Under the pieces are notes generated by a model. The model ran no database searches. It was given only the letters and a program-made list of their open reading frames with translations, and was not told the DNA's origin. The translations under genes were made by a program, and so were the position numbers. From positions 28,327-92,326 of the forward strand of contig NZ_JAFCLN010000025.1 of assembly GCF_018129385.1 (NCBI RefSeq): a stretch of 64,000 nt of DNA, written 5' to 3'. This DNA comes from Bradyrhizobium lablabi. Its GTDB lineage: Bacteria > Pseudomonadota > Alphaproteobacteria > Rhizobiales > Xanthobacteraceae. How positions within the stretch are numbered: the stretch's first letter is position 1; each line of letters begins with the position of its first letter. Of the stretch, positions 7,458-16,425 are shown one piece after another.

Positions 7458-9860
7458 TCAGCCGGCCTTCGCCAGCGCACGCGGGACGTCAGCGGTTTGC
7501 GCCGCCACGTCGCCATGCGTGAGATGCCGGAAGGTGCTGATCGCCGCCGGCCGGCCGAGCAAATAGCCCTGCGCCTCGTCGCACTGTTCGCGCTGGAGGA
7601 ATTTCAGCTCGGCATCGGTCTCGACTCCTTCCGCCAGCACCGGCAGGCCGAGGCCGCGCCCGAGACCGAGCACGGCGCGGACGATGGTGGCGGCCTGGTC
7701 GTTGCTGTTCACCTGCTTGATGAACGAGCCGTCGATCTTGATCTTGTCGAACGGGAATGCGCGCAGGTTGGAGAGCGAGGAATAGCCGGTGCCGAAATCG
7801 TCCATCGCGATGCGCACGCCAAGCGCCTTGATCTGGCGCAGCGTGGCGAGCGCGCGGTCGAAGTCGCGGACCAGCGCCGTCTCCGTGATCTCGATCTCGA
7901 GGCGGCGCGGCGGCAGGCCGGTCTCCAGCAGCAATTGATGCAGCTCGCGCGCGAACTCGGCATGATAGAGCTGCACCGCCGACACGTTGACGGCGATCGT
8001 CAGCGGCCGGGTCCAGCTCGCGGCCTCGCGGCAGGCAGTCTTCAGCACCCAATTGCCGATGTCCAGGATCGCGCCGGTTTCTTCCGCGATCGGAATGAAC
8101 ACGGCCGGCGAAACCGCGCCGCGCGCCGGATGCTCCCAGCGCAGCAAGGCCTCGAAGCCGGTGATGGTGTGGCTCTCGATATCGCCCTGCGGCTGATACA
8201 CCAGCCGCATTTCGTTGCGGGTGATCGCCAGGCGCAGGTCATGCTCCAGCAGCCGGCGTTGGCGCACTTCGGAGCCCATGTTCGCCTCGAAGAACCGATA
8301 GGTGTTGCGGCCTTCGCTCTTGGCGCGATAGAGCGCGGTGTCGGCATGGGTGAGCAAGGCATGGCGGTCGGTGGCATCGTCCGGGCAGAGCGCGATGCCG
8401 ATGCTGCTCGAGATGCCGTTGATCTCCGGCACATCCCCGGTCACGCGCAGCGTCTCGAGCACGCTCTCGGCCAGCCCGCCGGCAGCGCTCGGATTGGCGA
8501 TTCCCGGCATCAGGATGGCAAACTCGTCGCCGCCGAGGCGCGCCATCATCTGGCGCTCGCTCAGGAGCGCGCTGACACGCGCGGCCGCGGCCTGTAGCAC
8601 GGCGTCGCCGGCGGCATGGCCGAACAGATCGTTGACTTCCTTGAAGCGGTCGAGGTCGAGGCAGAGCACGGCGAGCCGCTCGCCCTTGCCGAGCGCCGCG
8701 ATCTCCTGGTCGATCCTTGCGTTGAAGTGACTGCGGTTCGGCAGCGACGTCAGCGCGTCGTGATGGGCGAGATAGTGAATGTGCTGCTCGGCCTGCTTGC
8801 GCGCCTGTAGGTCGCGAACGGCGACGACATGATGCGGTTTACCGGCGAAGTCGATCGGCCGCAGGATCAGCTCGACGGGCGCCATCGTGCCGTCCGCCTG
8901 CCGCACGGCCGTCTCGACCGGCTGGCCGGAGCTGGACATCAGCGCCGCACGCGCCGTCCTGTCGGGAAAGCAGCCGTCAAGCCGCGTGCCGATAAGCTCG
9001 GCAGGCGACAAGCCGGCAAGCGTCGCAAAGCTGGTGTTGACATGGACGATGGTTTCGCCGTCGCAGACGACGAGCCCTTCGACCGACGCGTTGGCGAGAT
9101 CGCGCATGCGGTCGACTTCCAGCTCGGAGCGGCGGCGGTCACGGAGGTCGAGCATTGCGGCGGCCAGCGCCAGACCGATGATGACAAAGCTCGCGGCCGC
9201 GACGCCGAGCGCGAGCCAGCCGGCGGGCAGCGCTGAAGGGGAAATCTGCCTGGTCGGATCGGGAATGATCGACACCGCGCCCATCGCAGTAAAGTGATGG
9301 CTGACAATCGCCAGCGTCAGCAGCAAGGCGCCGCCGAACTTCCATTTCTGTTGCGGGCCGTGCAGGCCGACCGGCAGCGCAATGGCGCCGATCGCAGCGC
9401 CGAGCACGATCGAGGTGGCGACCAACACCGGATCCCACAGGATGGTGCCCTCGACCTCGAAGGCGGCCATGCCGGTGTAATGCATCGCCGCGATGCCGCC
9501 GGCGACAATCGCGCCGCCAAGCCACGGCCCATGTCGCCAGTTCGGAATCAGCGCTACCGCAAGTCCTGCGAAGGTGAGCAGGATCGCGGCAACCAGCGAC
9601 AGCGCGGTGAGTGCGATGTTGTATCCGCTCGGGATGCCCGGCGTAAACGCCAGCATCGCGACGAAATGCGTGGCCCAGATGCCGAAGCCGGTCGAGATGG
9701 CCGACACGGCGAGCCAGCCGTTGCGCATCTGGCCTTGCGATTTGCGCGCATGATGCAGCAGGTTGATCGCGGCGAGCGAGGCCAATACGCAGACGATAGC
9801 GGCGAGCACCACGAGCTTCAGGTCGTGGGCGTAGGCGATGCAATTATAAATCTTCAGCAT
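7458..9860 (-). CDS. MHYT-PAS-GGDEF-EAL c-di-GMP signalling protein
   Basis: An 800-residue membrane protein. The N-terminal 240 residues hold seven hydrophobic helices with three MHYT-type motifs (ATHFVAM, AMHYTGM, SHHFTAMGA), a sensor domain proposed to bind copper and a diatomic gas. A PAS domain follows, then a GGDEF domain with LGGDEF intact, then an EAL domain with EALLRWEHP and the DDFGTGYSS loop intact. Both enzymatic signatures are kept, so it could make or degrade cyclic di-GMP. The ATG at 9860 begins with LKIYNCIAYAHDL, the usual start of this family; a more upstream ATG at 9908 is possible. It lies near the copper module, with no shared operon. Confidence 0.93.
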   Translation of the reverse strand: MLKIYNCIAYAHDLKLVVLAAIVCVLASLAAINLLHHARKSQGQMRNGWLAVSAISTGFGIWATHFVAMLAFTPGIPSGYNIALTALSLVAAILLTFAGLAVALIPNWRHGPWLGGAIVAGGIAAMHYTGMAAFEVEGTILWDPVLVATSIVLGAAIGAIALPVGLHGPQQKWKFGGALLLTLAIVSHHFTAMGAVSIIPDPTRQISPSALPAGWLALGVAAASFVIIGLALAAAMLDLRDRRRSELEVDRMRDLANASVEGLVVCDGETIVHVNTSFATLAGLSPAELIGTRLDGCFPDRTARAALMSSSGQPVETAVRQADGTMAPVELILRPIDFAGKPHHVVAVRDLQARKQAEQHIHYLAHHDALTSLPNRSHFNARIDQEIAALGKGERLAVLCLDLDRFKEVNDLFGHAAGDAVLQAAAARVSALLSERQMMARLGGDEFAILMPGIANPSAAGGLAESVLETLRVTGDVPEINGISSSIGIALCPDDATDRHALLTHADTALYRAKSEGRNTYRFFEANMGSEVRQRRLLEHDLRLAITRNEMRLVYQPQGDIESHTITGFEALLRWEHPARGAVSPAVFIPIAEETGAILDIGNWVLKTACREAASWTRPLTIAVNVSAVQLYHAEFARELHQLLLETGLPPRRLEIEITETALVRDFDRALATLRQIKALGVRIAMDDFGTGYSSLSNLRAFPFDKIKIDGSFIKQVNSNDQAATIVRAVLGLGRGLGLPVLAEGVETDAELKFLQREQCDEAQGYLLGRPAAISTFRHLTHGDVAAQTADVPRALAKAG

Positions 9861-10031
9861 GAAAAGATACCATCGGAGGCGGAAATGCCGCGCTATTGCT
9901 GAAGACAATCAGTAATATCAATTGTGTAAGGAGTAATGAACGGAACCATGCATAGTGATTCTACCTGCGCATCCGCGGGCAGTTTCGTAACTCCAAATCA
10001 ACCTTACCGCCGCGCGAAGCGCCGCAGACGT

Positions 10032-10316
10032 CTATCTGTCGGCGCGGCTGACCACATCCATCAGTTCCGCGATCTTGCGGCGCTGGTCCGCCTTGTCGCC
10101 CGACCGGATCGCGTGCTCGACGCAATGGGCGACATGGTCGCGCAAGATTTCCTCCTCGACCCGGCGCAGCGCCGCCTTCGCGGCCGCGATCTGCGTCACC
10201 ACGTCGATGCAGTAGCGGTCGTCCTCGACCATGCCGGCGAGGCCGCGGATCTGTCCTTCGATCCTTTTGAGTCGTTTCAAACAGGAGGTCTTGATCTCTG
10301 CACGCATGCGCGTCAT
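10032..10316 (-). CDS. csoR: CsoR-type Cu(I)-sensing transcriptional repressor
   Basis: A 94-residue all-helical regulator of the CsoR/RcnR (DUF156) family. The copper ligands of characterised CsoR proteins are kept at the same numbers, Cys36, His61 and Cys65 (motifs DDRYCID and DHVAHCVEH), and there is no N-terminal His as in RcnR, so Cu(I) rather than nickel or formaldehyde is the expected signal. The ATG at 10316 follows an AGGGGGG ribosome site; a downstream ATG at 10307 is possible. The gene faces a copper ATPase gene, with its start codon inside a palindrome that is probably its own operator. Copper binding should release the DNA and switch on both genes. Confidence 0.92.
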   Translation of the reverse strand: MTRMRAEIKTSCLKRLKRIEGQIRGLAGMVEDDRYCIDVVTQIAAAKAALRRVEEEILRDHVAHCVEHAIRSGDKADQRRKIAELMDVVSRADR

Positions 10317-10334
10317 ATACCCCCCTAGGGTATA
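10316..10334. promoter_or_regulatory. Candidate CsoR operator palindrome
   Basis: A perfect inverted repeat of seven bases (TATACCC / GGGTATA) around the five-base spacer CCCTA. It lies in the divergent region between csoR and the copper ATPase gene and overlaps the csoR ribosome site and start codon. GC-tract palindromes flanked by TA-rich ends are typical CsoR targets. Binding by CsoR is inferred. Confidence 0.65.
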
Positions 10335-10373
10335 AAGATCAAGGCCGCCGTGGTGGCCGGAAGAGAGATTCAG

Positions 10374-12752
10374 GTGGCGCACCAACATCACGATCATCAC
10401 CACCATCACGACCACGCGCACGGCGCGACGCCGCATTCCTGTTGCAGCGGCAAGCACGGCAATGAAACCAGGACCGCGATCGATCCCGTCTGCGGCATGA
10501 AGGTCGATCCGGCCACCGCCAGGCATCGCTTCGCCTGGAAGGGCCAGGATTACTTCTTCTGTAGCGCACGCTGCCGCGAGCGTTTTTCGGCTGATCCGGA
10601 AAATTTCCTGAAAGCACGCGAGCCGGAACTACCTGCGCCCGCCGGCACCATCTACACCTGCCCGATGCATCCCGAGATACGCCAGGTCGGCCCCGGTACT
10701 TGCCCGATCTGCGGCATGGCGCTGGAGCCCGAGCAGGTCTCGCTCGACGACAAGCCGGATCCCGAACTCCTGGACATGACGCGGCGCTTCTGGATCGCGT
10801 TGGCGCTGACGCTGCCGGTCTTTGTGCTGGAGATGGGCGGCCATCTCGGCTTCATGCATCTGCTGCCGCTAAACTGGTCGAACTGGATTTCGCTGGTGCT
10901 GGCAACGCCTGTCGTGTTGTGGGCCGGCGCGCCGTTCTTCGAACGCGCCTGGCTCTCGGTGAAGACGCGCAATCTCAACATGTTCACGCTGATCGCGATG
11001 GGCACGGGCGTTGCCTGGGTTTACAGCGTGATCGGCACGCTGTTGCCGAATCTGTTTCCGCCAGCCTTCCGCGACATGCATGGCGCGGTCGCGGTGTATT
11101 TCGAAGCCGCCGCTGTTATCACCGTGCTGGTGCTGCTCGGCCAGGTGCTGGAATTGCGCGCGCGGGCGCAGACTTCCGGCGCGATCCGCGCACTGCTGGG
11201 ACTCGCGCCGAAAACCGCGCGCCGGATCACCGCCGCGGGCGATGAGGACGTCGCGATCGATACGATTGCGGTCGGCGACCTCCTGCGCGTGCGCCCCGGC
11301 GAAAAGATCCCGGTCGACGGCGTCGTCACCGAAGGCCGCTCGTCGGTCGACGAGTCCATGGTGACGGGCGAATCGATGCCGGTGTCGAAGGTGGAAGGCG
11401 CCGGCGTCATCGGCGGCACTGTCAATCAGAGCGGCGGCCTGGTCGTGCGCGCGGCAAAGGTTGGGCGCGACACCATGCTCGCCCGCATCGTCGACATGGT
11501 GGCGCGGGCGCAGCGCTCGCGCGCGCCGATCCAGCGGCTGGCCGATCAGGTCGCCGGCTGGTTCGTGCCGGCCGTGATCGCCGCTGCCGTGGCGGCATTT
11601 GCCGCCTGGATGATTTTTGGACCGGAGCCGCGCTTCACCTACGCGCTCGTGGCGGCCGTCACCGTGCTGATCATTGCCTGTCCCTGCGCACTCGGCCTCG
11701 CCACGCCGATGTCGATCATGGTGGGCGTCGGGCGCGGCGCGCATTCCGGCATCCTGATCCGCGACGCCGAGGCGCTGGAGCGGATGGAAAGCATCGACAC
11801 GCTGGTCATCGACAAGACCGGCACGCTGACCGAAGGCAAGCCGAAGGTGGTGAAGATCATTCCGGCTGATGGCTTCGACGAGAGCGAACTGCTGCGGCTT
11901 GCGGCAAGCGTGGAGCGCGCCAGCGAACATCCGCTGGCGCTTGCCATCGTCAACGCTGCCGGCGAGCGCAAGCTGGCCGTCGGCGATGTCAGCGATTTCG
12001 CCTCGCCCTCGGGCAAGGGCGCCACCGGCAGGATCGAGGGCAGGACTGTTGCGCTCGGCAACGCCATGTTGATGGGTGAAGTGGGCATCGACACAAAAGC
12101 GCTCGACGCGGCCGCGGAGACCGCGCGTCAGGACGGCGCCACCGCGATCTTTGTCGCGGTCGAGGGCCGCGCCGCGGGCGTCATCGCGATTGCCGATCCC
12201 GTCAAACCGTCGGCGCAGAGCGCGCTGGCGGCGCTGCGCGGCGAAGGCCTGCGCATCGTGATGCTGACCGGCGACAACGCGACCACGGCGCGCGCCGTGG
12301 CAAAGCGGCTCGGCATCGACGAGGTCGAGGCCGGCGTGCTGCCGGAGCGCAAGAGTGAGGTGGTGCAAAAGCTGCGCGGCGAGGGCCGCCGCGTCGCGAT
12401 GGTCGGCGACGGCATCAACGACGCGCCCGCGCTGGCGGCTGCCGATATCGGCGTCGCCATGGGCGGCGGCACGGATGTCGCGATCGAAAGCGCCGGCGTC
12501 ACATTGTTGACCGGCGATCTGATAGGTCTCGTGCGCGCCCGCCGCCTGTCAGTCGCGACCATGCGCAACATCCGCCAGAACCTCGCCTTCGCGTTCGTCT
12601 ACAACGCCGCCGGCGTGCCGATCGCGGCCGGCGTGCTGTACCCGGTGTTCGGGATCTTGCTGTCGCCGATGATCGGCGCCGCGGCGATGGCGCTGTCGTC
12701 GGTCAGCGTTATCGGCAACGCGCTGCGACTGGCAAGGACGAAGCTGGATTGA
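10374..12752 (+). CDS. copA: Cu(I)-exporting P1B-type ATPase with His-rich, YHS and HMBD N-terminal domains
   Basis: A 792-residue membrane ATPase that pumps copper out of the cytoplasm. In order: a His-rich N-terminus (about residues 2-20), a YHS/TRASH metal-binding domain beginning DPVCGM, a heavy-metal-binding segment YTCPMHPEI with the CPICGM motif, then eight membrane helices. The transport motif CPC is in IACPCALGLATP, the phosphorylation motif is DKTGT, and the SEHP and GDGINDAP motifs of P1B pumps are present. It lacks the classical CxxC HMA domain. I chose the GTG at 10374 after a purine-rich AAGAGAG; GTGs at 10350 and 10353 are alternatives. Divergent from csoR. Confidence 0.93.
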   Translation: MAHQHHDHHHHHDHAHGATPHSCCSGKHGNETRTAIDPVCGMKVDPATARHRFAWKGQDYFFCSARCRERFSADPENFLKAREPELPAPAGTIYTCPMHPEIRQVGPGTCPICGMALEPEQVSLDDKPDPELLDMTRRFWIALALTLPVFVLEMGGHLGFMHLLPLNWSNWISLVLATPVVLWAGAPFFERAWLSVKTRNLNMFTLIAMGTGVAWVYSVIGTLLPNLFPPAFRDMHGAVAVYFEAAAVITVLVLLGQVLELRARAQTSGAIRALLGLAPKTARRITAAGDEDVAIDTIAVGDLLRVRPGEKIPVDGVVTEGRSSVDESMVTGESMPVSKVEGAGVIGGTVNQSGGLVVRAAKVGRDTMLARIVDMVARAQRSRAPIQRLADQVAGWFVPAVIAAAVAAFAAWMIFGPEPRFTYALVAAVTVLIIACPCALGLATPMSIMVGVGRGAHSGILIRDAEALERMESIDTLVIDKTGTLTEGKPKVVKIIPADGFDESELLRLAASVERASEHPLALAIVNAAGERKLAVGDVSDFASPSGKGATGRIEGRTVALGNAMLMGEVGIDTKALDAAAETARQDGATAIFVAVEGRAAGVIAIADPVKPSAQSALAALRGEGLRIVMLTGDNATTARAVAKRLGIDEVEAGVLPERKSEVVQKLRGEGRRVAMVGDGINDAPALAAADIGVAMGGGTDVAIESAGVTLLTGDLIGLVRARRLSVATMRNIRQNLAFAFVYNAAGVPIAAGVLYPVFGILLSPMIGAAAMALSSVSVIGNALRLARTKLD

Positions 12753-12760
12753 GCTTGCTT

Positions 12761-12957
12761 ATCCCGCGCCCTTGTGGGGCGGGTGGCGCGAAGCGCCGGG
12801 CGGGGGGTAGCGCGCGGCAGCGCGCAGAAAATCCCTTAGCCGCTTGCTCCACGTAAATCGTAAGTGCTTTTCTCGCGCACTGCCGTGCGCGGACCCCCGC
12901 CCGTCACATCGTTCGCCTCGCTCACGATGTGCCACCCGCCCCACAAGGGGGCGGGAT
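12761..12957. repeat. Inverted repeat element, CCCTTGTGGGGCGGGTGGC family
   Basis: Two arms of about 25 bases, at 12761-12787 and 12931-12957, are nearly perfect inverted copies of each other. The central part holds shorter GC-rich segments. The arm consensus recalls the other CCCCTTGTGGGAG repeats in this window (39.3 and 57.6 kb). The element fills the convergent gap between the copper ATPase and the dapA-like gene and could act as a bidirectional terminator. Confidence 0.75.
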
Positions 12958-12966
12958 CGGCACCTT

Positions 12967-13884
12967 CTATGCCGCGCGAATTGGCGGAACACTTCGCCGC
13001 GCCATCTCCGCATCCAGCCGCGCCGCCAACTCCGCGCTCACCTCCACCATCGGCAGGCGCACCTCCGCGCTGTCGATCAGTCCGCTCTTTGCCAGCCAGT
13101 ACTTGGCCGGCGCCGGGCTCGGCTCGGTGAACAGCAAACTCGTCAGCTCGGCCACAGCCCGCCACTGCGCGCTAGCCGCTTCCTGGTTGTCCTCCCACAA
13201 CATCGTGCGCACCGCCGCAAAAGCCTCCGTCTCGATATGGGCGGACAGCAGGATCGCGCCGTCGGCGCCGTCGACCAGTGCGTTGTGATATTGCGCGTCC
13301 TCGCCGGTCAGCACGCGAAAGCCTGCCGGCCGCCGCCGGAGCAAGTCGATCGACTGTTCGCGGTCGGCGCAGCAATCCTTCATGCCGACGATGTTGGGAT
13401 GCTCGGCGAGCCGCAGCAGCGTGTCGTTGTCGATCAACACGCCGGTGCGATAGGGGATGTTGTACATCACGATCGGCCAGGAGGCGTGACCGGCCAGCGC
13501 CGTAAAATGTGCGAGCAGGCCGCGCTGGGAGGGGCGGACGTAATAGGGGCTCGCGATCAGGTAGCCGTCGATCGGCCAGGCCGCCGTCTCATCCAGCGCA
13601 TCGAACATCCGGTGAGTGGCGGCGCCCGACAGGCCGAGGCAGATCGGAACATAACGCTTGCCGTTCGAGAGCTCGGCCCGCACCAGGCTCACCAGCCGTT
13701 CGAGCTCGGCCATCGTCAGCGACATGCCTTCGCCGGAGGTGGCGGCGAGGATCAGCCCGTCCACGGGACCTGAGGCGTAGTGGCGGACCAGCCGCCTGAG
13801 CGAGGCCTCGTCCAGCTCGCCGTTCTGGAACGGCGTGACCAGCGGCAGCCACAGGCCCCGCAGCAGGTTTCGTAAATCAGTCAT
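12967..13884 (-). CDS. DapA-family class I aldolase/lyase (dihydrodipicolinate synthase-like)
   Basis: A 305-residue TIM-barrel enzyme of the DHDPS/N-acetylneuraminate lyase family. The Schiff-base lysine is Lys169 (motif GMKDC) and the catalytic tyrosine Tyr141 with Arg146 lie in YNIPYRTG, the pattern of dihydrodipicolinate synthase. The usual GTTGE phosphate-like loop reads ATSGEG here, so the substrate may differ from aspartate semialdehyde. The ATG at 13884 has an AGGAG ribosome site; ATGs further upstream lack this. It is not in a lysine operon and is preceded on its own strand by a terminator-like hairpin, so it may be a paralogue of the housekeeping dapA. Tetrameric, cytoplasmic by family. 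Confidence 0.87.
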   Translation of the reverse strand: MTDLRNLLRGLWLPLVTPFQNGELDEASLRRLVRHYASGPVDGLILAATSGEGMSLTMAELERLVSLVRAELSNGKRYVPICLGLSGAATHRMFDALDETAAWPIDGYLIASPYYVRPSQRGLLAHFTALAGHASWPIVMYNIPYRTGVLIDNDTLLRLAEHPNIVGMKDCCADREQSIDLLRRRPAGFRVLTGEDAQYHNALVDGADGAILLSAHIETEAFAAVRTMLWEDNQEAASAQWRAVAELTSLLFTEPSPAPAKYWLAKSGLIDSAEVRLPMVEVSAELAARLDAEMARRSVPPIRAA

Positions 13885-13921
13885 AGTCCATCTCCTCATG
13901 TGAGCCGGAGACGGGACCAAC

Positions 13922-13950
13922 AAAAAACCCCGTCCGAACGGCGGGGTTTT
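13922..13950 (-). terminator. Terminator-like hairpin upstream of the dapA-like gene
   Basis: Reading the minus strand, a GC stem (CCCCGCC / GGACGGGG, with one bulge) and a four-base loop are followed by six T residues. It lies 38 bases upstream of the dapA-like start on the same strand. It may end an unannotated short transcript or act as an attenuator of the dapA-like gene. The plus-strand tail is weaker (four T). Confidence 0.6.
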
Positions 13951-14123
13951 GGGATCGGTAGGCTTTGCCAGAATTCAGCGCGCGCGATCTCCAGTCCCCG
14001 GAAGGAGACCTTTTTTCGAGACCGTGCACGAATTCGTGATCATGGACGCATGATGAGGGCACACGCCGTGCGTGTCAAGGAAGCCGGACACATTGCCAGT
14101 GTACTGCCAATTCAAATTCTCAG

Positions 14124-14152
14124 AAAAAAAGCCGGGCCCAAAAGAGCCCGGC
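14124..14152 (-). terminator. Intrinsic terminator of the lysR gene
   Basis: On the minus strand a perfect 7-base-pair stem (GCCGGGC / GCCCGGC) is followed by seven T residues. It lies about 190 bases downstream of the lysR stop codon and is the first good terminator for the trxB-lysR transcript. The rest of the gap between 13951 and 14343 shows no convincing gene. Confidence 0.8.
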
Positions 14153-14343
14153 TTAAGGTATTGGCCACGTGAGGCCGACACAATCACCTTCCAAGAGGGA
14201 TTACTGAACGTCCGCGCCACTGGAGGAGGGGGACAAATGCGCAACGCGAAAGCTCAGCGTGGAAATACTATGGGCCTTCGCAGCACCTTGCAGCAAGCAT
14301 GGCGGCCGCATGTCAGACATGCGCAATACCGGGGAGTAGCGCT

Positions 14344-15267
14344 TTATGAAGGCCAGCGCTGCGCCTTGCTGACCACGAAGTCGCGGAACACCTGGACGCG
14401 GGCGACGGTCTTCAGCTCTTCCGGATAGACGAAGTAGGTGTCGATCGCGACCGAATCCGATTCGCCGAACAACTGCACGAGGCGGTTGTTTTCCTCGACC
14501 AGATAGTCCGGCAGCGCGGCGATGCCGAGGCCCTGCTGGCAGGCACGGACCAGGCCCAGAATGTTGTTCACCCGGAAATAGGCCTCGCGCGGACCCGAGC
14601 CGTTGCGGCCGGCGTCGATCAGCCAGCTCCGGTTCTGGAGATGCGGCGGCACCTGCGTGTCGCTCAGCATGATGATGCGGTGCTGGTCGAGATCGTCGAG
14701 CGTGCGCGGCGTGCCGAAACGCTTGATGTATTCCGGCGAGCAATAGGCATGGAAGCCGATCGAGAAAAGCTTGCGCTGGATCAGGTCCGGCTGGGTCGGC
14801 TTGCGGGTGCGGATCGCAACATCGGCCTCGCGCATCGACAGGTCGAGCTCTTCATCCGTGACGATCAGCGAGATGCGAATATCGGGATAGAGCGCCGTGA
14901 ATTCGTCGAGCCGCGGGATCAGCCAATTGATGCCCAGCGCCGGCGGCGTCGTGATTTTCAGATCGCCGCTCGGCCGTTCGCGGCTGTCGGTGAGCTTGGC
15001 GCGCGCGGCCTGCAACTGCATGAACACGTCATGCGCCGTGCGGAACAGAAGGTCGCCCTGCTCGGTGAGGATCAGGCCGCGGGCGTGACGATGGAACAGC
15101 GAGACCGCCAGTTCCTGCTCCAGCGCCGAGACCTGCCGAGACACCGCCGATTGCGAAAGCCCAAGCTGCTCGCCGGCATGCGTGAAGCTGCCAGCTTCCG
15201 CGGCCGCGTGAAACACCTTCAGCTTGTCCCAATCCATATCCGTAAATCCGTCCCGTGATCGTGCCAT
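14344..15267 (-). CDS. LysR-family transcriptional regulator
   Basis: A 307-residue regulator with an N-terminal winged helix-turn-helix (about residues 14-72, motif AEAGSFTHAGEQLGLSQSAV) and a C-terminal periplasmic-binding-like effector domain. The start is only two bases after the trxB stop codon, so the two genes are almost certainly co-transcribed and perhaps translationally coupled. An internal ATG at 15237 begins the sequence MDWDKLKVF, a typical LysR N-terminus, and may be the real start. The signal and target genes are unknown; a link to redox state through the trxB neighbour is only an inference. Confidence 0.9.
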   Translation of the reverse strand: MARSRDGFTDMDWDKLKVFHAAAEAGSFTHAGEQLGLSQSAVSRQVSALEQELAVSLFHRHARGLILTEQGDLLFRTAHDVFMQLQAARAKLTDSRERPSGDLKITTPPALGINWLIPRLDEFTALYPDIRISLIVTDEELDLSMREADVAIRTRKPTQPDLIQRKLFSIGFHAYCSPEYIKRFGTPRTLDDLDQHRIIMLSDTQVPPHLQNRSWLIDAGRNGSGPREAYFRVNNILGLVRACQQGLGIAALPDYLVEENNRLVQLFGESDSVAIDTYFVYPEELKTVARVQVFRDFVVSKAQRWPS

Positions 15268-15269
15268 GA

Positions 15270-16235
15270 TTATTCTGCCGCTGCGCGATCGCTCGCGCGT
15301 AATGCGAGGAACCGTTCAGCCTCGAGTGCCGCCATGCAGCCGAGGCCCGCTGCTGTCACCGCCTGGCGGTAGGTTTCGTCGGCCACGTCGCCGGCCGCAA
15401 ACAGGCCGGGCACCGAAGTTGCGGTCGAGTTCGGCGCGACCTCGACATAGCCGGACGATTTCAGCTTGATCTGGCCTTTCACGAGCTCGGTCGCGGGCGC
15501 GTGCCCGATGGCGATGAAGACGCCGTCGGCCCGCAATTCCGTGAGCGCGCCGGTCTTGACGTTGCGCAGCCGCACGCCGGTGACCTTGCTCGGATTTTCT
15601 TCGCCCTTGATCTCGTCGATGGCGCTGTCCCAGATCACGGAGATCTTCGGATTCTTGAACAGGCGGTCCTGCAAAATGCGCTCGGCGCGGAAATGATCGC
15701 GGCGGTGCACGATCGTCACCTTGGAAGCGAAGTTGGTGAGGAACAGCGCTTCCTCCACCGCGGTGTTGCCACCGCCGACCACAAACACTTCCTTGGCCCG
15801 ATAGAAGAAGCCGTCGCAGGTCGCGCAGGCCGAGACGCCAAAGCCCTTGAACTTCTCTTCGGAGGGAATGCCGAGCCAGCGCGCCTGCGCCCCGGTGGCA
15901 AGGATCACCGTTTCCGCCAGATAGACGTCGCCGCTGTCGCAGGTGAGGCGGAACGGCCGCTGCGACAGCTCGAGCTTGTTGACGTGGTCGGTGACGATCT
16001 TGGTGCCGACATGGGCCGCCTGCTTCTCCATCTGCTCCATCAGCCAGGGTCCCTGGATGACGTCGGCAAAGCCCGGATAGTTTTCCACGTCGGTGGTGAT
16101 GGTGAGTTGGCCGCCCGGCTGGATGCCCTGGATCAGCACCGGTTCGAGCATCGCGCGCGCAGCGTAAATCGCCGCCGTATATCCCGCCGGGCCCGAACCG
16201 ATGATGACGACCTTGGCATGGATAGGGGCTGGCAT
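15270..16235 (-). CDS. trxB: Thioredoxin-disulfide reductase
   Basis: A 321-residue flavoenzyme that uses NADPH to reduce thioredoxin. It has an FAD-binding GSGPAG motif (residues 13-18), the redox-active CATC at residues 137-140 and a second dinucleotide motif GGGNTA (154-159) for NADPH, ending with the FAD motif GLFAAGDVAD. Length and motif order are those of bacterial low-molecular-weight TrxB. It lies upstream of the lysR gene with a two-base gap and is divergent from an Lrp/AsnC regulator gene; the 264-base region between them should hold both promoters. Cytoplasmic homodimer by family. Confidence 0.96.
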   Translation of the reverse strand: MPAPIHAKVVIIGSGPAGYTAAIYAARAMLEPVLIQGIQPGGQLTITTDVENYPGFADVIQGPWLMEQMEKQAAHVGTKIVTDHVNKLELSQRPFRLTCDSGDVYLAETVILATGAQARWLGIPSEEKFKGFGVSACATCDGFFYRAKEVFVVGGGNTAVEEALFLTNFASKVTIVHRRDHFRAERILQDRLFKNPKISVIWDSAIDEIKGEENPSKVTGVRLRNVKTGALTELRADGVFIAIGHAPATELVKGQIKLKSSGYVEVAPNSTATSVPGLFAAGDVADETYRQAVTAAGLGCMAALEAERFLALRASDRAAAE

Positions 16236-16408
16236 GTGGCTGTGCTTTCGAATGGGGCAGGCCGGCGCGTCGGGGGAAACTGCCCGGAAAGGCAGCGCGG
16301 CGGCGCCGAAATTGTCATTTCCAAGTCTAAGACATGTGGCTAGCTATGCAAGTTTTGCAATCCATCTCGGCGAATTTTCCCTCATTTGTGAGAAATGTCG
16401 CAGTGCAC

Positions 16409-16425
16409 GCGCAATAAAATTGCGC
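16409..16425. promoter_or_regulatory. Perfect palindrome in the trxB/lrp divergent region
   Basis: GCGCAAT / ATTGCGC around a three-base AAA spacer, 75 bases upstream of the Lrp/AsnC start. AT-centred palindromes of this size are typical of Lrp/AsnC binding sites, and such regulators often control their own gene. The assignment is an inference from position and symmetry. Confidence 0.4.

Noticed and set aside
13877..14062. A 61-codon minus-strand frame across the hairpin upstream of the dapA-like gene, considered as a leader peptide
   Set aside because: It runs through the terminator hairpin and into the dapA-like start, and it has no run of Lys, Asp or other regulatory codons.
14161..14343. 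Search for a gene or RNA between the lysR stop and its terminator
   Set aside because: No plausible coding frame with a ribosome site and no conserved RNA fold recognised; taken as the lysR 3' UTR.
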